Positions 1 through 8,400 of a stretch of DNA of 18,789 nucleotides are shown in pieces. The notes below the pieces were generated by a model that did not search any database, was not told the origin of the DNA, and worked only from the letters and a program-made list of their open reading frames with translations. Source of the stretch: JALOAT01 sp041677345 (GTDB lineage: Bacteria > Pseudomonadota > Gammaproteobacteria > Thiohalomonadales > Thiohalomonadaceae); the NCBI GenBank assembly GCA_041677345.1, contig JBAYQE010000048.1, positions 1 to 18,789 of the forward strand, in the 5' to 3' direction. The position numbers and the translations under genes were made by a program. Numbering within the stretch: position 1 is the stretch's first letter; each line of letters starts with the position of its first letter.

Positions 1-297
1 CTTCAGTCCGGCCACCCCGTTCGGGGTCTTCTTCGCACGACAGAAGTTCCTGAGATATTCGTCGGGAGAACGTCCGGGAACGCTCTTCAGTATTTTGGGA
101 ATGAAGGCTTCGTTCAACGCCTCGCCAGGGGCGCCAAAACGACGGCTCTTGGTCATCATGTCGCAAAGGAAACTGCTGCCCGAGCGCGGCGTCATGGCAA
201 TGAGATAGCGGCTGCGTGGCTCTGGCAATACGTCCAACTTGCTCAGTTTGTTCTTGTCGAGACCGGATCCCCTGAACATGGCACTGACTTGGTTCAC
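1..297 (-). CDS. Stf0-type sulfotransferase, N-terminal part (cut by window edge)
   Basis: The visible 99 residues contain YLIAMTPRSGSSFL, the loop that binds the 5'-phosphosulfate of PAPS in sulfotransferases, followed by FGAPGEALNE, typical of the Stf0 family, which sulfates trehalose, glycolipids or polysaccharides. The rest of the protein lies beyond position 1. The GTG start at 297 is preferred because AAGGAG lies about 5 bases upstream. In-frame ATGs at 312 and 333 are alternatives, and the one at 333 would overlap the stop of the upstream gene as ATGA. It follows the glycosyltransferase gene on the same strand, so it probably sulfates the glycan that enzyme helps build. The family call is fairly secure. 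The acceptor cannot be read from the sequence. Confidence 0.75.
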   Translation of the reverse strand, partial: MNQVSAMFRGSGLDKNKLSKLDVLPEPRSRYLIAMTPRSGSSFLCDMMTKSRRFGAPGEALNEAFIPKILKSVPGRSPDEYLRNFCRAKKTPNGVAGLK

Positions 298-329
298 ATT
301 GCTCCTTTCCATGCACACTGAGCGCATGT

Positions 330-2990
330 TCATGACACCATCGCGGCAGCCTGCAGGCATGGCGGCTCTTCCTGTACGCGTCTGAAGTCGATGAGGCTGG
401 CGTTGATCCGCTCAGGATTCTCGGCCAAAGCCAGAGGCAAGAGGCGGTGGCGGGTGCCCGACGAGCGAAGACGCGATGCAATGGCACCCATCTCAAACGC
501 AACGACGGGCACGCCGCTTTGAAGTGCGATGGACAACGTGTAGCTGTAGGTTTCCGGCACCACGGACGGTAACCACACGAGGTCCGGATCCAGTCGGTGC
601 AATGTGGCCGGGCCGTCCTGCTCCTGATACTTCCCGGTGATCGTTACCCCAACGTCCTCCAGCGCCCTGTCGTTCATGCTGTAGCCCATGAGCATGAAAT
701 CGATGGCCTGGCCCGTCGCTTTCGCGTGTTGCGCGCTTGCGAGCAGAACGTCGTAGCCTTTGAGCTTGCCGATGGCGCCGATGACCACGACCCGCGGCCG
801 GCCTCCACTCGCGACCCGGCGCCGTGGCGCACGCGGCACGAGGCAAGCTTCATGGGGGCGCACGTGCAGGATCAGGCCGTGATAATAGCGGCCGATCCGC
901 TGTGCCACATCGCTGTCGGGCACCACCACCCGTTCTGCGGAACGCAATGTCTGCTCGTGCAGACTCCGCCAGGCGGTGATATTGGTGACACCGGGATCGG
1001 AGCCGCGCACGGTGAGGCATTCGTCGCATGCGGACGGGGCGGGCTCTCCACAGTATCTACCATGTTCGTCCGCAAGACTGACGCGGGGACAGATGGCGTA
1101 GTAATCGTGCAGGTGCACCTCCCAGCGGGCATGCAATGCCCTCGCCAGGCGCTCCATGCGTGCCGGCGCGTCTTGCACCATATCCACGAAGCTGTGGACC
1201 TGTACTGCGGTGATTTCCAGTTGTGACAGCGCCTGCCGGATACGGTCGTGGTCCTGCCATTGCAGTACAGGGAGGTTAGGCAGGTTTTTTATGCGTGGAT
1301 GTTCGATGATCAGGCGATGCGGGTCACCCTTCTTCGGTCGCAACACGAAGGTGCCCATGCCCATGCTTTCCAGTTCCGCGAGCTGCTGCTGAACATGGCG
1401 CTCTACCCCGCCTCCGCGCCCGTGGGTTACGAGCAGGACATTGTTCTGCCGCCGCCACTGCCGCAATCTGGCCCAATCGAGATTCCTGCGCGCTTCGGCC
1501 AGGGGATCGCGGGTAATGAAGTCCGCAACTTCAGACTGGTATGACGGATAGCGCCTCGCGAGCACCTGCAGGCCGTTGCGCTCGAGCCGTGCCTTCTCGC
1601 CCTGGAAGGACGTGGCACCCCAGTGCCGGACAAACACGTCCGCGGCGATGAGGTTGTACCAGCCGTTTAGCAATGCACGCCGACAGAAGTCGTTTTCCTC
1701 GCCGTAGCCCTTGCCGAAAGCCTCGGCATCGAACAGTCCCAGCTCGTTCAGGCAACTGCGTTTGATGTACATGCAGAAACCGACGGCGGTCGGGGCCTCC
1801 ACCTGCATCCCGGCATTTTCCCGTGCCGCCATACCATCCAGTTCTGCAAAACCGATTTCCAGTGGAAACGGATTGTCCTGCATGAAGAGGGGGTAACTGC
1901 AGATGGTGGCATTGTTCGACAGCGGCGTGACCGTGCCGGTCCGCGCGTTGCGTTGCGCAGCGGCGCGCAAGCGGTCGAGCCAGCCGTCATAGACCTCGGT
2001 GTCCGCGTTGAGCAACACCACATCGCGCGCCCGGTGCAACGCCATCCCGCGATTCACGGTACGGACGAACCCGCAATTTTGCTCGTTGGTCAGCAACGTG
2101 AACAGTTTGCGTTCTGCCAGAAGGTCGAGTTCCTGAGTGAGTTCTGCGTCCGGGCTTGCATCATTGATCACTACCAGCTCGAAGGGGACGTCGCAGTGCG
2201 CCGCCAGAACGCTGTGCAGGCAACGCAGGGTCTCGTTGCGTCCCTTGTACACCGGCACGATCACATCCACGCGCACGGTATCCCCGCCTGCGCGAGGCGC
2301 CACCCCACACCATGCAGTCGCCGGCAGCGGCGGGACAGGGTCCCGGGCAGCACCGCCCGCCTCCGCGCCGCTTTCACAGGGCAAAGGGGTGCGACCTTCG
2401 AAACGCCCGCACTGCAGGTAATGAACGAGCGGATTCAGCCGCGCCTCGGCCACATCGCGGTTGCTCCTCAAGTAATGGACACTATCGAAACTGGGTGAGG
2501 GCGAGCGCCCCTCAGTGCCGCCCCAGCGCACGAAATGGAGCAGTGGGTCGAGGCCGGCGCGGGCCACGTCCTTGTTGTTCGAGAGGTAATAATCGGTATC
2601 GAACCATGGGCCCGGTGCGAGCCTCCGGAAGCGGCCGACCCAGGCGTAATGCAAGAGTGTGTTAACGCGCGCCAGCCTTGCCTTCGCATTCTGCCGATAG
2701 GCGCCGGGATCGAACAACGCCATGGGTGAACGGCCTTCCCTGTCCCCCCACGCCACGTAGTGAAACAGCGGCCGCATGGACTGCTCCGCGACGTCACCAT
2801 TCGTCTCGAGGTAATGATTCCGCTCGAACAGGCCCGTGCCGCGCACCAGTCGCACAAGCAGCTTGCGATAAAGGAAACGCAACCCGAGGGAGCGGCAAAC
2901 AGGCTGCATGAGCCAAAGCACGGCCATGCGCAGCTCACCCCAGTACGCATTTATCCGTGCACGCAGCGGCAGCTTTGACATGTCCTGCAA
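330..2990 (-). CDS. Two-domain glycosyltransferase (GT2 plus GT4-like) with N-terminal FD-x-xYL repeats
   Basis: This 886-residue protein probably transfers two sugars during surface-glycan synthesis. Residues 55-202 hold four repeats of about 37 residues, built on F-x3-YL-x2-N-x-DVA ... HY-x3-G-x2-EGR-x-P; the second copy is degenerate. A GT2 domain (about 240-500) begins VDVIVPVYKG, has the nucleotide-sugar motif NDAS (276-279), NADTE (328-332) in the metal-binding DxD position, GYGEENDF (429-435) supplying the likely base, and H456. A second domain (about 515-886) begins VTHGRGGGVERH, has HLHDYYAICPR with a C-x2-C pair, and ends with the GT4-like PETYSYTLSIALQSGVPVVAF, whose Glu matches the GT4 donor-binding position. 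The start is TTG at 2990 or ATG at 2981; GAAAGGA lies just upstream. There is no signal peptide. Donor and acceptor sugars are unknown. Confidence 0.8.
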   Translation of the reverse strand: MQDMSKLPLRARINAYWGELRMAVLWLMQPVCRSLGLRFLYRKLLVRLVRGTGLFERNHYLETNGDVAEQSMRPLFHYVAWGDREGRSPMALFDPGAYRQNAKARLARVNTLLHYAWVGRFRRLAPGPWFDTDYYLSNNKDVARAGLDPLLHFVRWGGTEGRSPSPSFDSVHYLRSNRDVAEARLNPLVHYLQCGRFEGRTPLPCESGAEAGGAARDPVPPLPATAWCGVAPRAGGDTVRVDVIVPVYKGRNETLRCLHSVLAAHCDVPFELVVINDASPDAELTQELDLLAERKLFTLLTNEQNCGFVRTVNRGMALHRARDVVLLNADTEVYDGWLDRLRAAAQRNARTGTVTPLSNNATICSYPLFMQDNPFPLEIGFAELDGMAARENAGMQVEAPTAVGFCMYIKRSCLNELGLFDAEAFGKGYGEENDFCRRALLNGWYNLIAADVFVRHWGATSFQGEKARLERNGLQVLARRYPSYQSEVADFITRDPLAEARRNLDWARLRQWRRQNNVLLVTHGRGGGVERHVQQQLAELESMGMGTFVLRPKKGDPHRLIIEHPRIKNLPNLPVLQWQDHDRIRQALSQLEITAVQVHSFVDMVQDAPARMERLARALHARWEVHLHDYYAICPRVSLADEHGRYCGEPAPSACDECLTVRGSDPGVTNITAWRSLHEQTLRSAERVVVPDSDVAQRIGRYYHGLILHVRPHEACLVPRAPRRRVASGGRPRVVVIGAIGKLKGYDVLLASAQHAKATGQAIDFMLMGYSMNDRALEDVGVTITGKYQEQDGPATLHRLDPDLVWLPSVVPETYSYTLSIALQSGVPVVAFEMGAIASRLRSSGTRHRLLPLALAENPERINASLIDFRRVQEEPPCLQAAAMVS

Positions 2991-3290
2991 TCATCCTTTC
3001 GGCAGGAGTTTTCTGAAGATAGGCGATCTAACGATCTTCGCAATCGATGCTCGCCGAAATGTCCGCTTTGCGCACAAGAATCCTTCAGCGGCGTTCCCGG
3101 ACGCCAGCGGGCAGGGATGGTGGCCCTTGGCGCGATTGCAGCAACCGCCTCAGGAATGGCTGTGATCCGCTGTCACGGATTTCGTCGACATGACGATGGG
3201 CGAAGGGCTACCGCGCCCCCATACCGGGGTACGAGGTACAAGGCCCCCGAGGGAGGCCTCCAGGTGATGTTGCGCTGCTTCCCGCAGGCA
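2991..3290. other. Intergenic region between glycosyltransferase and LysR genes
   Basis: About 300 bases lie between the end of the LysR gene and the start of the glycosyltransferase gene, both on the minus strand. I see no credible gene here. The side nearest 2990 should carry the glycosyltransferase promoter, but I cannot assign hexamers. The only clear structure is the hairpin at 3241-3259. Confidence 0.5.
3241..3259 (-). terminator. Possible hairpin terminator of the LysR gene
   Basis: AGGCC-CCC-GA-GGG-A-GGCCT folds into an eight-pair GC-rich stem with one bulged A, about 30 bases past the LysR stop. No convincing U-run follows on the minus strand, so it is a weak candidate for intrinsic termination. 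Confidence 0.3.
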
Positions 3291-4292
3291 TCAGAATGGG
3301 TTGGCGTCCTCTTCCAAGTCTTCGCCGGGCAGGGCGTCGAAGGCGATGGACCCCTGCTTCCCGGTACCGACGTCGCCGTCCGGCACGTACACGGTTTCCA
3401 TGATCTCGATGAACCGCTTGGCCTGCGGCGACAGGTAGCGCCCCTGCCGCAGCACCACACCGTAACTGCGCCGGGGGAAATAGTGGTCGAGCGGAATGGC
3501 GGCCAGCTGCTCCTCGCCGGTAAGGCACACATCGGTAACGATGGAAACACCCAGGCCCAACTCCACGTATTTCTTGATGACTTCCCAGCCGCCCGCTTCC
3601 AGGGCCACCTGATAGCTCACGCCGTTCTGCCGGAACACCAGATCCACGATCCGCCATGTGGAGAGATGACGCGGGGGCAGGATGAGACCGTAAGGGCTGA
3701 TGTCCTCCAACCGGATGTCCTGCTTCTCGGCCAGTGGATGCCCCTTGGGCACGATGAGGGCGGGCTTGTAAGTGACCACGGGCCGGTAGACCAGGTCGTC
3801 AGGTACCTCGAGCATGGAGCCCACGGCGAAATCCGCCTCATCCTTGCGCAGCATGGCCAGGCCGTCACGGCCCGTCACATTGTGCAGTTTCAGTCGGATA
3901 TGGGGATGCAACTGGGCAAAGCGCTTCATGACCTCGGGCAGGATGTAGAGGATGGTGGACTCACCGGCGGCGATATTCAGCACCCCGTTCTCCACCTTGC
4001 CCAGGTGGGCGGCAAAGGTCTCGTGCAGCTTGTCGATGCCCTCCACCAGTGGTTCGGCAAGCTTGTAGAGCAGTTCCCCCTCCGGCGTGAGCTTGATGTT
4101 GGGGCCGCGACGCTCAAACAACGTGGTCTCAAATTCGCGCTCAAGTGCCTGAATTTGCAAAGAAACTGATGGTTGACTCAGGAACAGGGTCTCTGCCGCC
4201 AGGGAGATGCTGCCATGGCGTGCCGTGTGGCAGAACGCGCGCAGCTGTTTCAGGCGGTTCTGCTTGTAATAAAGGTTGGGCGTGTTATCCAT
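3291..4292 (-). CDS. LysR-family transcriptional regulator (CysB-like effector domain)
   Basis: This 333-residue protein is a typical LysR regulator. A winged helix-turn-helix occupies about 13-72 (LKQLRAFCHTARHGSISLAA ... SQPSVSLQIQALE ... LFERRG), followed by a linker helix and a periplasmic-binding-like effector domain (about 100-300). That domain contains IKKYVELGLGVSIV, as in CysB-type members. The last 30 residues form an acidic tail. It is divergent from rnfB-nifJ, with 148 bases between the two starts. LysR proteins usually control the divergent operon and repress themselves, so it probably regulates the PFOR/Rnf genes; this is inference. The ATG at 4292 has no obvious Shine-Dalgarno sequence. 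A perfect dyad lies 11 bases upstream of it. The effector is unknown. Confidence 0.85.
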   Translation of the reverse strand: MDNTPNLYYKQNRLKQLRAFCHTARHGSISLAAETLFLSQPSVSLQIQALEREFETTLFERRGPNIKLTPEGELLYKLAEPLVEGIDKLHETFAAHLGKVENGVLNIAAGESTILYILPEVMKRFAQLHPHIRLKLHNVTGRDGLAMLRKDEADFAVGSMLEVPDDLVYRPVVTYKPALIVPKGHPLAEKQDIRLEDISPYGLILPPRHLSTWRIVDLVFRQNGVSYQVALEAGGWEVIKKYVELGLGVSIVTDVCLTGEEQLAAIPLDHYFPRRSYGVVLRQGRYLSPQAKRFIEIMETVYVPDGDVGTGKQGSIAFDALPGEDLEEDANPF

Positions 4293-4440
4293 CGATGGCT
4301 TGTATTGGTTTCACCAATATTGAGGATTGAAATAATTATCGGGCCAAATAATCCGCCAGAACATAGACTTCGTTCACGCACACCTTGTCGGGTTTCCGCT
4401 AGGGCGTGCCCGTGAAACCGAACCGGGGGTAACGAAGTCC
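4293..4440. promoter_or_regulatory. Divergent lysR / rnfB control region
   Basis: This is the only markedly AT-rich stretch in the neighbourhood and separates two divergent genes. It holds the dyad at 4303-4319, a looser dyad (ATTAT / ATAAT) at 4335-4352, and, near rnfB, a leader hairpin GGTTTC/GAAACC (4391-4419). A possible plus-strand promoter is TTCACC (4310), 17 bases, TAATTA (4333), which would put the first dyad on its -35 element. The hexamer assignment is tentative. Confidence 0.45.
4303..4319. promoter_or_regulatory. Perfect 7-3-7 dyad, candidate LysR operator
   Basis: TATTGGT-TTC-ACCAATA is a perfect inverted repeat containing the T-N11-A pattern typical of LysR boxes (T4305 to A4317). 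It lies between the LysR start and the presumed rnfB promoter, the expected place for an autoregulatory operator. Binding has not been shown. Confidence 0.5.
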
Positions 4441-5334
4441 GTGGACTCGTTGACAAACATCGCCATCGCAGGCGCATTCATGTCCGGCCTGGGAATCGCT
4501 CTGGCAACCATCCTGGCCGTCGCCAATCGCCGCCTCCACGTGGAGGAAGACCCGCGCATCGACGAGGTCGAGGAAATGCTCCCCAAGGCCAACTGCGGGG
4601 CGTGCGGCATCGCCGGCTGTCGGCCGTTCGCCGAGGCTGTGGTCGCGGGCAAGACCTCGCCCGGCAAGTGTACCGTGAACTCGCCCGAGATGATCGAAGC
4701 CATCGCCAATTACCTGGGCGTGGAAGCCGGTCGTGTGGAAAAGCAGGTCGCCCGCCTGGCCTGTGCCGGCGGTTCCCACGTGGCCTATACCCGGGCCCGT
4801 TACCAGGGCCTGCAGACCTGCCGTGCCGCGTCCTTGGTCTCCGGCGGCGGCAAGGGCTGCGCCTGGGGCTGCATCGGCCTGGGCGACTGCGCCTCGGTGT
4901 GTGATTTCAATGCCTTACATATGAACAAGTACGGCCTGCCCGTGGTTGACGAGGACCGTTGCACCGCCTGCGGCGACTGCGTCGAGGTGTGCCCGAAAGA
5001 CCTGTTTTCCCTCCAGCCCGTCAGCCACCAGCTGTGGGTTGCCTGCAAGAACCAGGATCTGGCCGATGAGGGCGAGGCCCATTGCGAACTGGTGTGCACC
5101 GCCTGTGGCCGGTGCTCCGCCGATGCACCCGAGGGCCTGATCCAGATCCGCAACAATCTCGCTGTGATCGACTACAGCAAAAACGCACTCGCCTCCCGCG
5201 TCGCCATCGAGCGCTGCCCAACCGGTGCGATCGTTTGGTTCGACCGTGAAAAGGGTGCCGTCAAGGGGGTGGACGCCCGGCGTGTCACCCGTAAAGAACC
5301 CCTGCAGCGCATCGAACCGCTTCCGCGCGTTTGA
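4441..5334 (+). CDS. rnfB: Rnf complex ferredoxin-type subunit RnfB (long form)
   Basis: RnfB is the cluster-rich subunit through which Rnf exchanges electrons with soluble ferredoxin. Residues 6-27 form one membrane helix. The Fe-S domain that marks RnfB follows with C52, C55, C60 and C77. Ferredoxin-like motifs come next: C140-x3-C-x5-C-x3-C154, C174-x2-C-x2-C-x3-C184, and a group C215, C219, C222, C225 with C202 and C259. At 297 residues it is longer than the roughly 190 residues usual in gammaproteobacteria and resembles the long RnfB of acetogens and clostridia. The start is GTG at 4441, with a G-rich stretch about 11 bases upstream. It is first in the operon, 105 bases before the PFOR gene, and separated from the other rnf genes. 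Confidence 0.85.
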   Translation: MDSLTNIAIAGAFMSGLGIALATILAVANRRLHVEEDPRIDEVEEMLPKANCGACGIAGCRPFAEAVVAGKTSPGKCTVNSPEMIEAIANYLGVEAGRVEKQVARLACAGGSHVAYTRARYQGLQTCRAASLVSGGGKGCAWGCIGLGDCASVCDFNALHMNKYGLPVVDEDRCTACGDCVEVCPKDLFSLQPVSHQLWVACKNQDLADEGEAHCELVCTACGRCSADAPEGLIQIRNNLAVIDYSKNALASRVAIERCPTGAIVWFDREKGAVKGVDARRVTRKEPLQRIEPLPRV

Positions 5335-5357
5335 TATTCCGCGACGACTGACACGAA

Positions 5358-5416
5358 CCGTCTTTCGGACGGCAGGAATACTGTTTCCTTCAGAAAATTC
5401 GGATCGGCGCAAGCCG
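5358..5416 (+). other. Cluster of small hairpins between rnfB and nifJ
   Basis: The 105-base gap holds CCGTC-TTTCG-GACGG (5358-5372) and CGGC-GCAA-GCCG (5405-5416), the latter with a stable GNRA loop just before the nifJ ribosome-binding site (AGGGT at 5426). Neither is followed by a T-run, so they look more like mRNA processing or stability elements than terminators. Confidence 0.3.
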
Positions 5417-5439
5417 GCATGAAATAGGGTGATCTCGCG

Positions 5440-8400
5440 ATGAAGAAAGAGGCCAAGACAGTCAAGTATCCGGGCAAGCGCCGCGCCATGGACGGCAACA
5501 CCGCCGTCATCATGTGCGAACGCGAGTCGTCGGATGCCGCCGGTGCCTACCCGATCACGCCATCAACCAATATGGGCGAATACTGGGCAGAAGAGGTTTC
5601 CAAGGGGCACATCAACGTCTCCGAGCGCCCGCTGATCTTCATCGAGCCCGAGTCCGAACATGCCGCTGCGGCGGTAACCGCCGGCCTGTCCATGACCGGC
5701 CTGCGCGCCACCAATTTCTCGTCCTCGCAGGGCGTCGCCTTCATGCACGAGTCGCTGTACTCGGCGGTGGGCAAGCGCCTCACCTACGTGCTCAACATCG
5801 GCTGCCGCGCCATCACCAAGGCCTCGCTGAACGTGCACGCCGGCCACGACGACTACCACTGCGTGGACGACACCGGCTTCTTCCAGATGATGGCGAAAAG
5901 TGCCCAGGAAGCCGCCGACCTGAACATCATCAGCCACAAGGTGGCCGAACTCGCGCTCACGCCGGGCATCATCGCCCAGGACGGCTTCCTGACCACACAC
6001 CTGATCGAATCCATGCAGGTGCCCGAGCGCGCACTCATCGCCGAATTCCTCGGCAAGCCCGACGACCTCATCGACACGCCCACGCCGGCGCAGCGCCTGA
6101 TCTACGGCCCGAAGCGCCGTCGTATCCCGGCCGTTTGGGACGTGGACAATCCCATGGTCACCGGCGCGGTGCAGAACCAGGACGCCTACATGCAGGCGGT
6201 CGCTGCCCAGCGTCCCTACTTTTTCGAACACATCAAGTCCATCACCGACCAGGCGATGGATGAGTTCTACCAGCTCACCGGCCGGTGTTATGGGCGCATC
6301 GGCACCTACAAGACCGAAGACGCCGATTACGTGATCCTCGGCCAGGGCAGCGTGGTGGGCACCGCCGAGGCGGTGGCCGACTATCTGCGCGAGACCCGCA
6401 AGCTGAAGGTCGGTGTGGTCAACCTCACCATGTTCCGTCCCTTCCCGGGAGACCTGCTTGGCAAGGTGCTCAAGGGCAAGAAGGGCGTGGCGGTGCTCGA
6501 GCGTACCGACCAGCCGCTGGCCGAAGACCTGCCGGTGGCCCGCGAGACCCGCGCCACGGTGAGCAAGTGCGTGGAGAACGGCGTGGCGGGCGGCAGTGAA
6601 CTGCCCTACCCCGACTATGCCGCGTTCGGCGCCAAGGACATCCCAGTGATCTACTCGGGTTCCTTCGGCCTGGGCTCGCGCGACCTGCAGCCCGAAGGCA
6701 TCATCGCCGCCGTGGAAAACATGCTCCCTGACGGCAAGCGCCGCAAGTTCTTCTACCTCGGCGTGGATTTCGTGCGTGAGAAGCCCGAGTCCCCGAAGCA
6801 GGAGATCTACCAGCAGGACCTGCTCGAAGCCTATCCCAAGATCCGCGACATGGCCCTGCGTGGCAGCGAAAACCCGAACCTCATGCCCAAAGGCGCCATC
6901 ACCGTGCGCATGCACTCGGTGGGCGGCTGGGGTGCGGTGACCACCGGCAAGAACCTGGCCATGACGTTGTTCGATCTGCTCGATTACGACATCAAGGCCA
7001 ACCCCAAGTACGGTTCCGAAAAGAAGGGGCAGCCGACCACCTACTACCTGTCGGCGGCGCCGGAGCCCATCCGCATCAATGCGGAATACAAGTTCGTGGA
7101 CGTGGTGCTGTCGCCCGACCCCAACGTGTTCGGCCACTCCAATGCGCTGGCCGGCCTCAAGAAGGGTGGTGTGTTCATCATCCAGTCGCACCTGGAAACG
7201 CCGGAAGAGGTGTGGCGCTCGTTCCCCCTCACCGCGCAGCAGTTCATCGTCAACAACGAAATCCGTGTGTTCTACGTGGATGCGTTCAAGATCGCCCGTG
7301 AAGAGGCCTCCAATCCGGAGCTGCAGTTCCGCATGCAGGGCATCGCCTTCCAGGGTGCCTTCTTCAAGGCCTCCGGTGTGATGGAGCAGGCAAGCCTCGA
7401 CGAGCACAAGCTGTTCAAGGCCATCAAGGACCAGCTCGAGTCCAAGTTCGGCTCCAAGGGCGCACGCGTGGTGGAAGACAACCTGCGCGTGGTACGTCGC
7501 GGTTTCGACCAGCTGGCGGAAATCACCGAAAAAACCGTGGGCCAGTTCACCCCGGGCATGATGCGCAAGGAATCGCACCTGCCTGTCATGCTCAAGCGCA
7601 CGCCGGAGAGCAGCATGAGCCTGTCCGACGTCCACCGCTTCTGGGAGCAGACCGGCAATTTCTACATCTCCGGCCAGGGCAACGACAATCTGGTGGACCC
7701 GTTCATCGGTCTCTCGATCATGCCCGCCGCCACCGGTGTATTCCGCGACATGACCCAGGTGCGCTTCGAGCATCCCACCTGGAATCCGGCCAACTGCACC
7801 GCGTGCGGAGACTGCTATACGGTCTGCCCGGACAGCTCTATCCCGGGTCTGGTCAACTCCATGACCGAGGTCTTCGAGACGGCTATTCGCCGCATCGAGA
7901 CCGCCGGCAACCCGACCCGTCACCTGCGTCGCGCCAGCCGCACGCTGGAAAAGAAGCTGCGTGCGCTGCTCGACGCCGCCGGGGAGAAGGCCGATGTGCA
8001 TGCCCTGCTGGCCCAGGCCATCGTCGAGACCATCGTCGATACCGACGTGGACGGTGAGGCCCTGGAGCGCCTGAACACCGAGTTTGAGTGGTTCAAGAAC
8101 GAACTGGGTGACTTCAAGTTTGCGGTTACCAAGCCTTACTACCTGAACAAGGAAAAGCAGGCCAAGGGCAGCGGCGGCCTGTTCTCCATCACCGTCAACC
8201 CTTACACCTGCAAGGGCTGCATGGAGTGCGTGACCGTATGCAATGACGACGCCCTCGCCATCGAGACGCAGACCTCCGAGAGCGTCGACCGCCTGCGCCG
8301 GGAATGGGGCCTGTGGCTGGATCTGCCGACCACCTCGCCCGATTACATCCGCATCGAAGACCTGGACGAACGTATCGGCGCCCTGGAAACCCTGCTGCTC

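Noticed and set aside
3117..4169. A 350-residue plus-strand frame over the LysR gene
   Set aside because: It is antisense to a clear LysR protein, shows no domain, and has a composition typical of a shadow frame.
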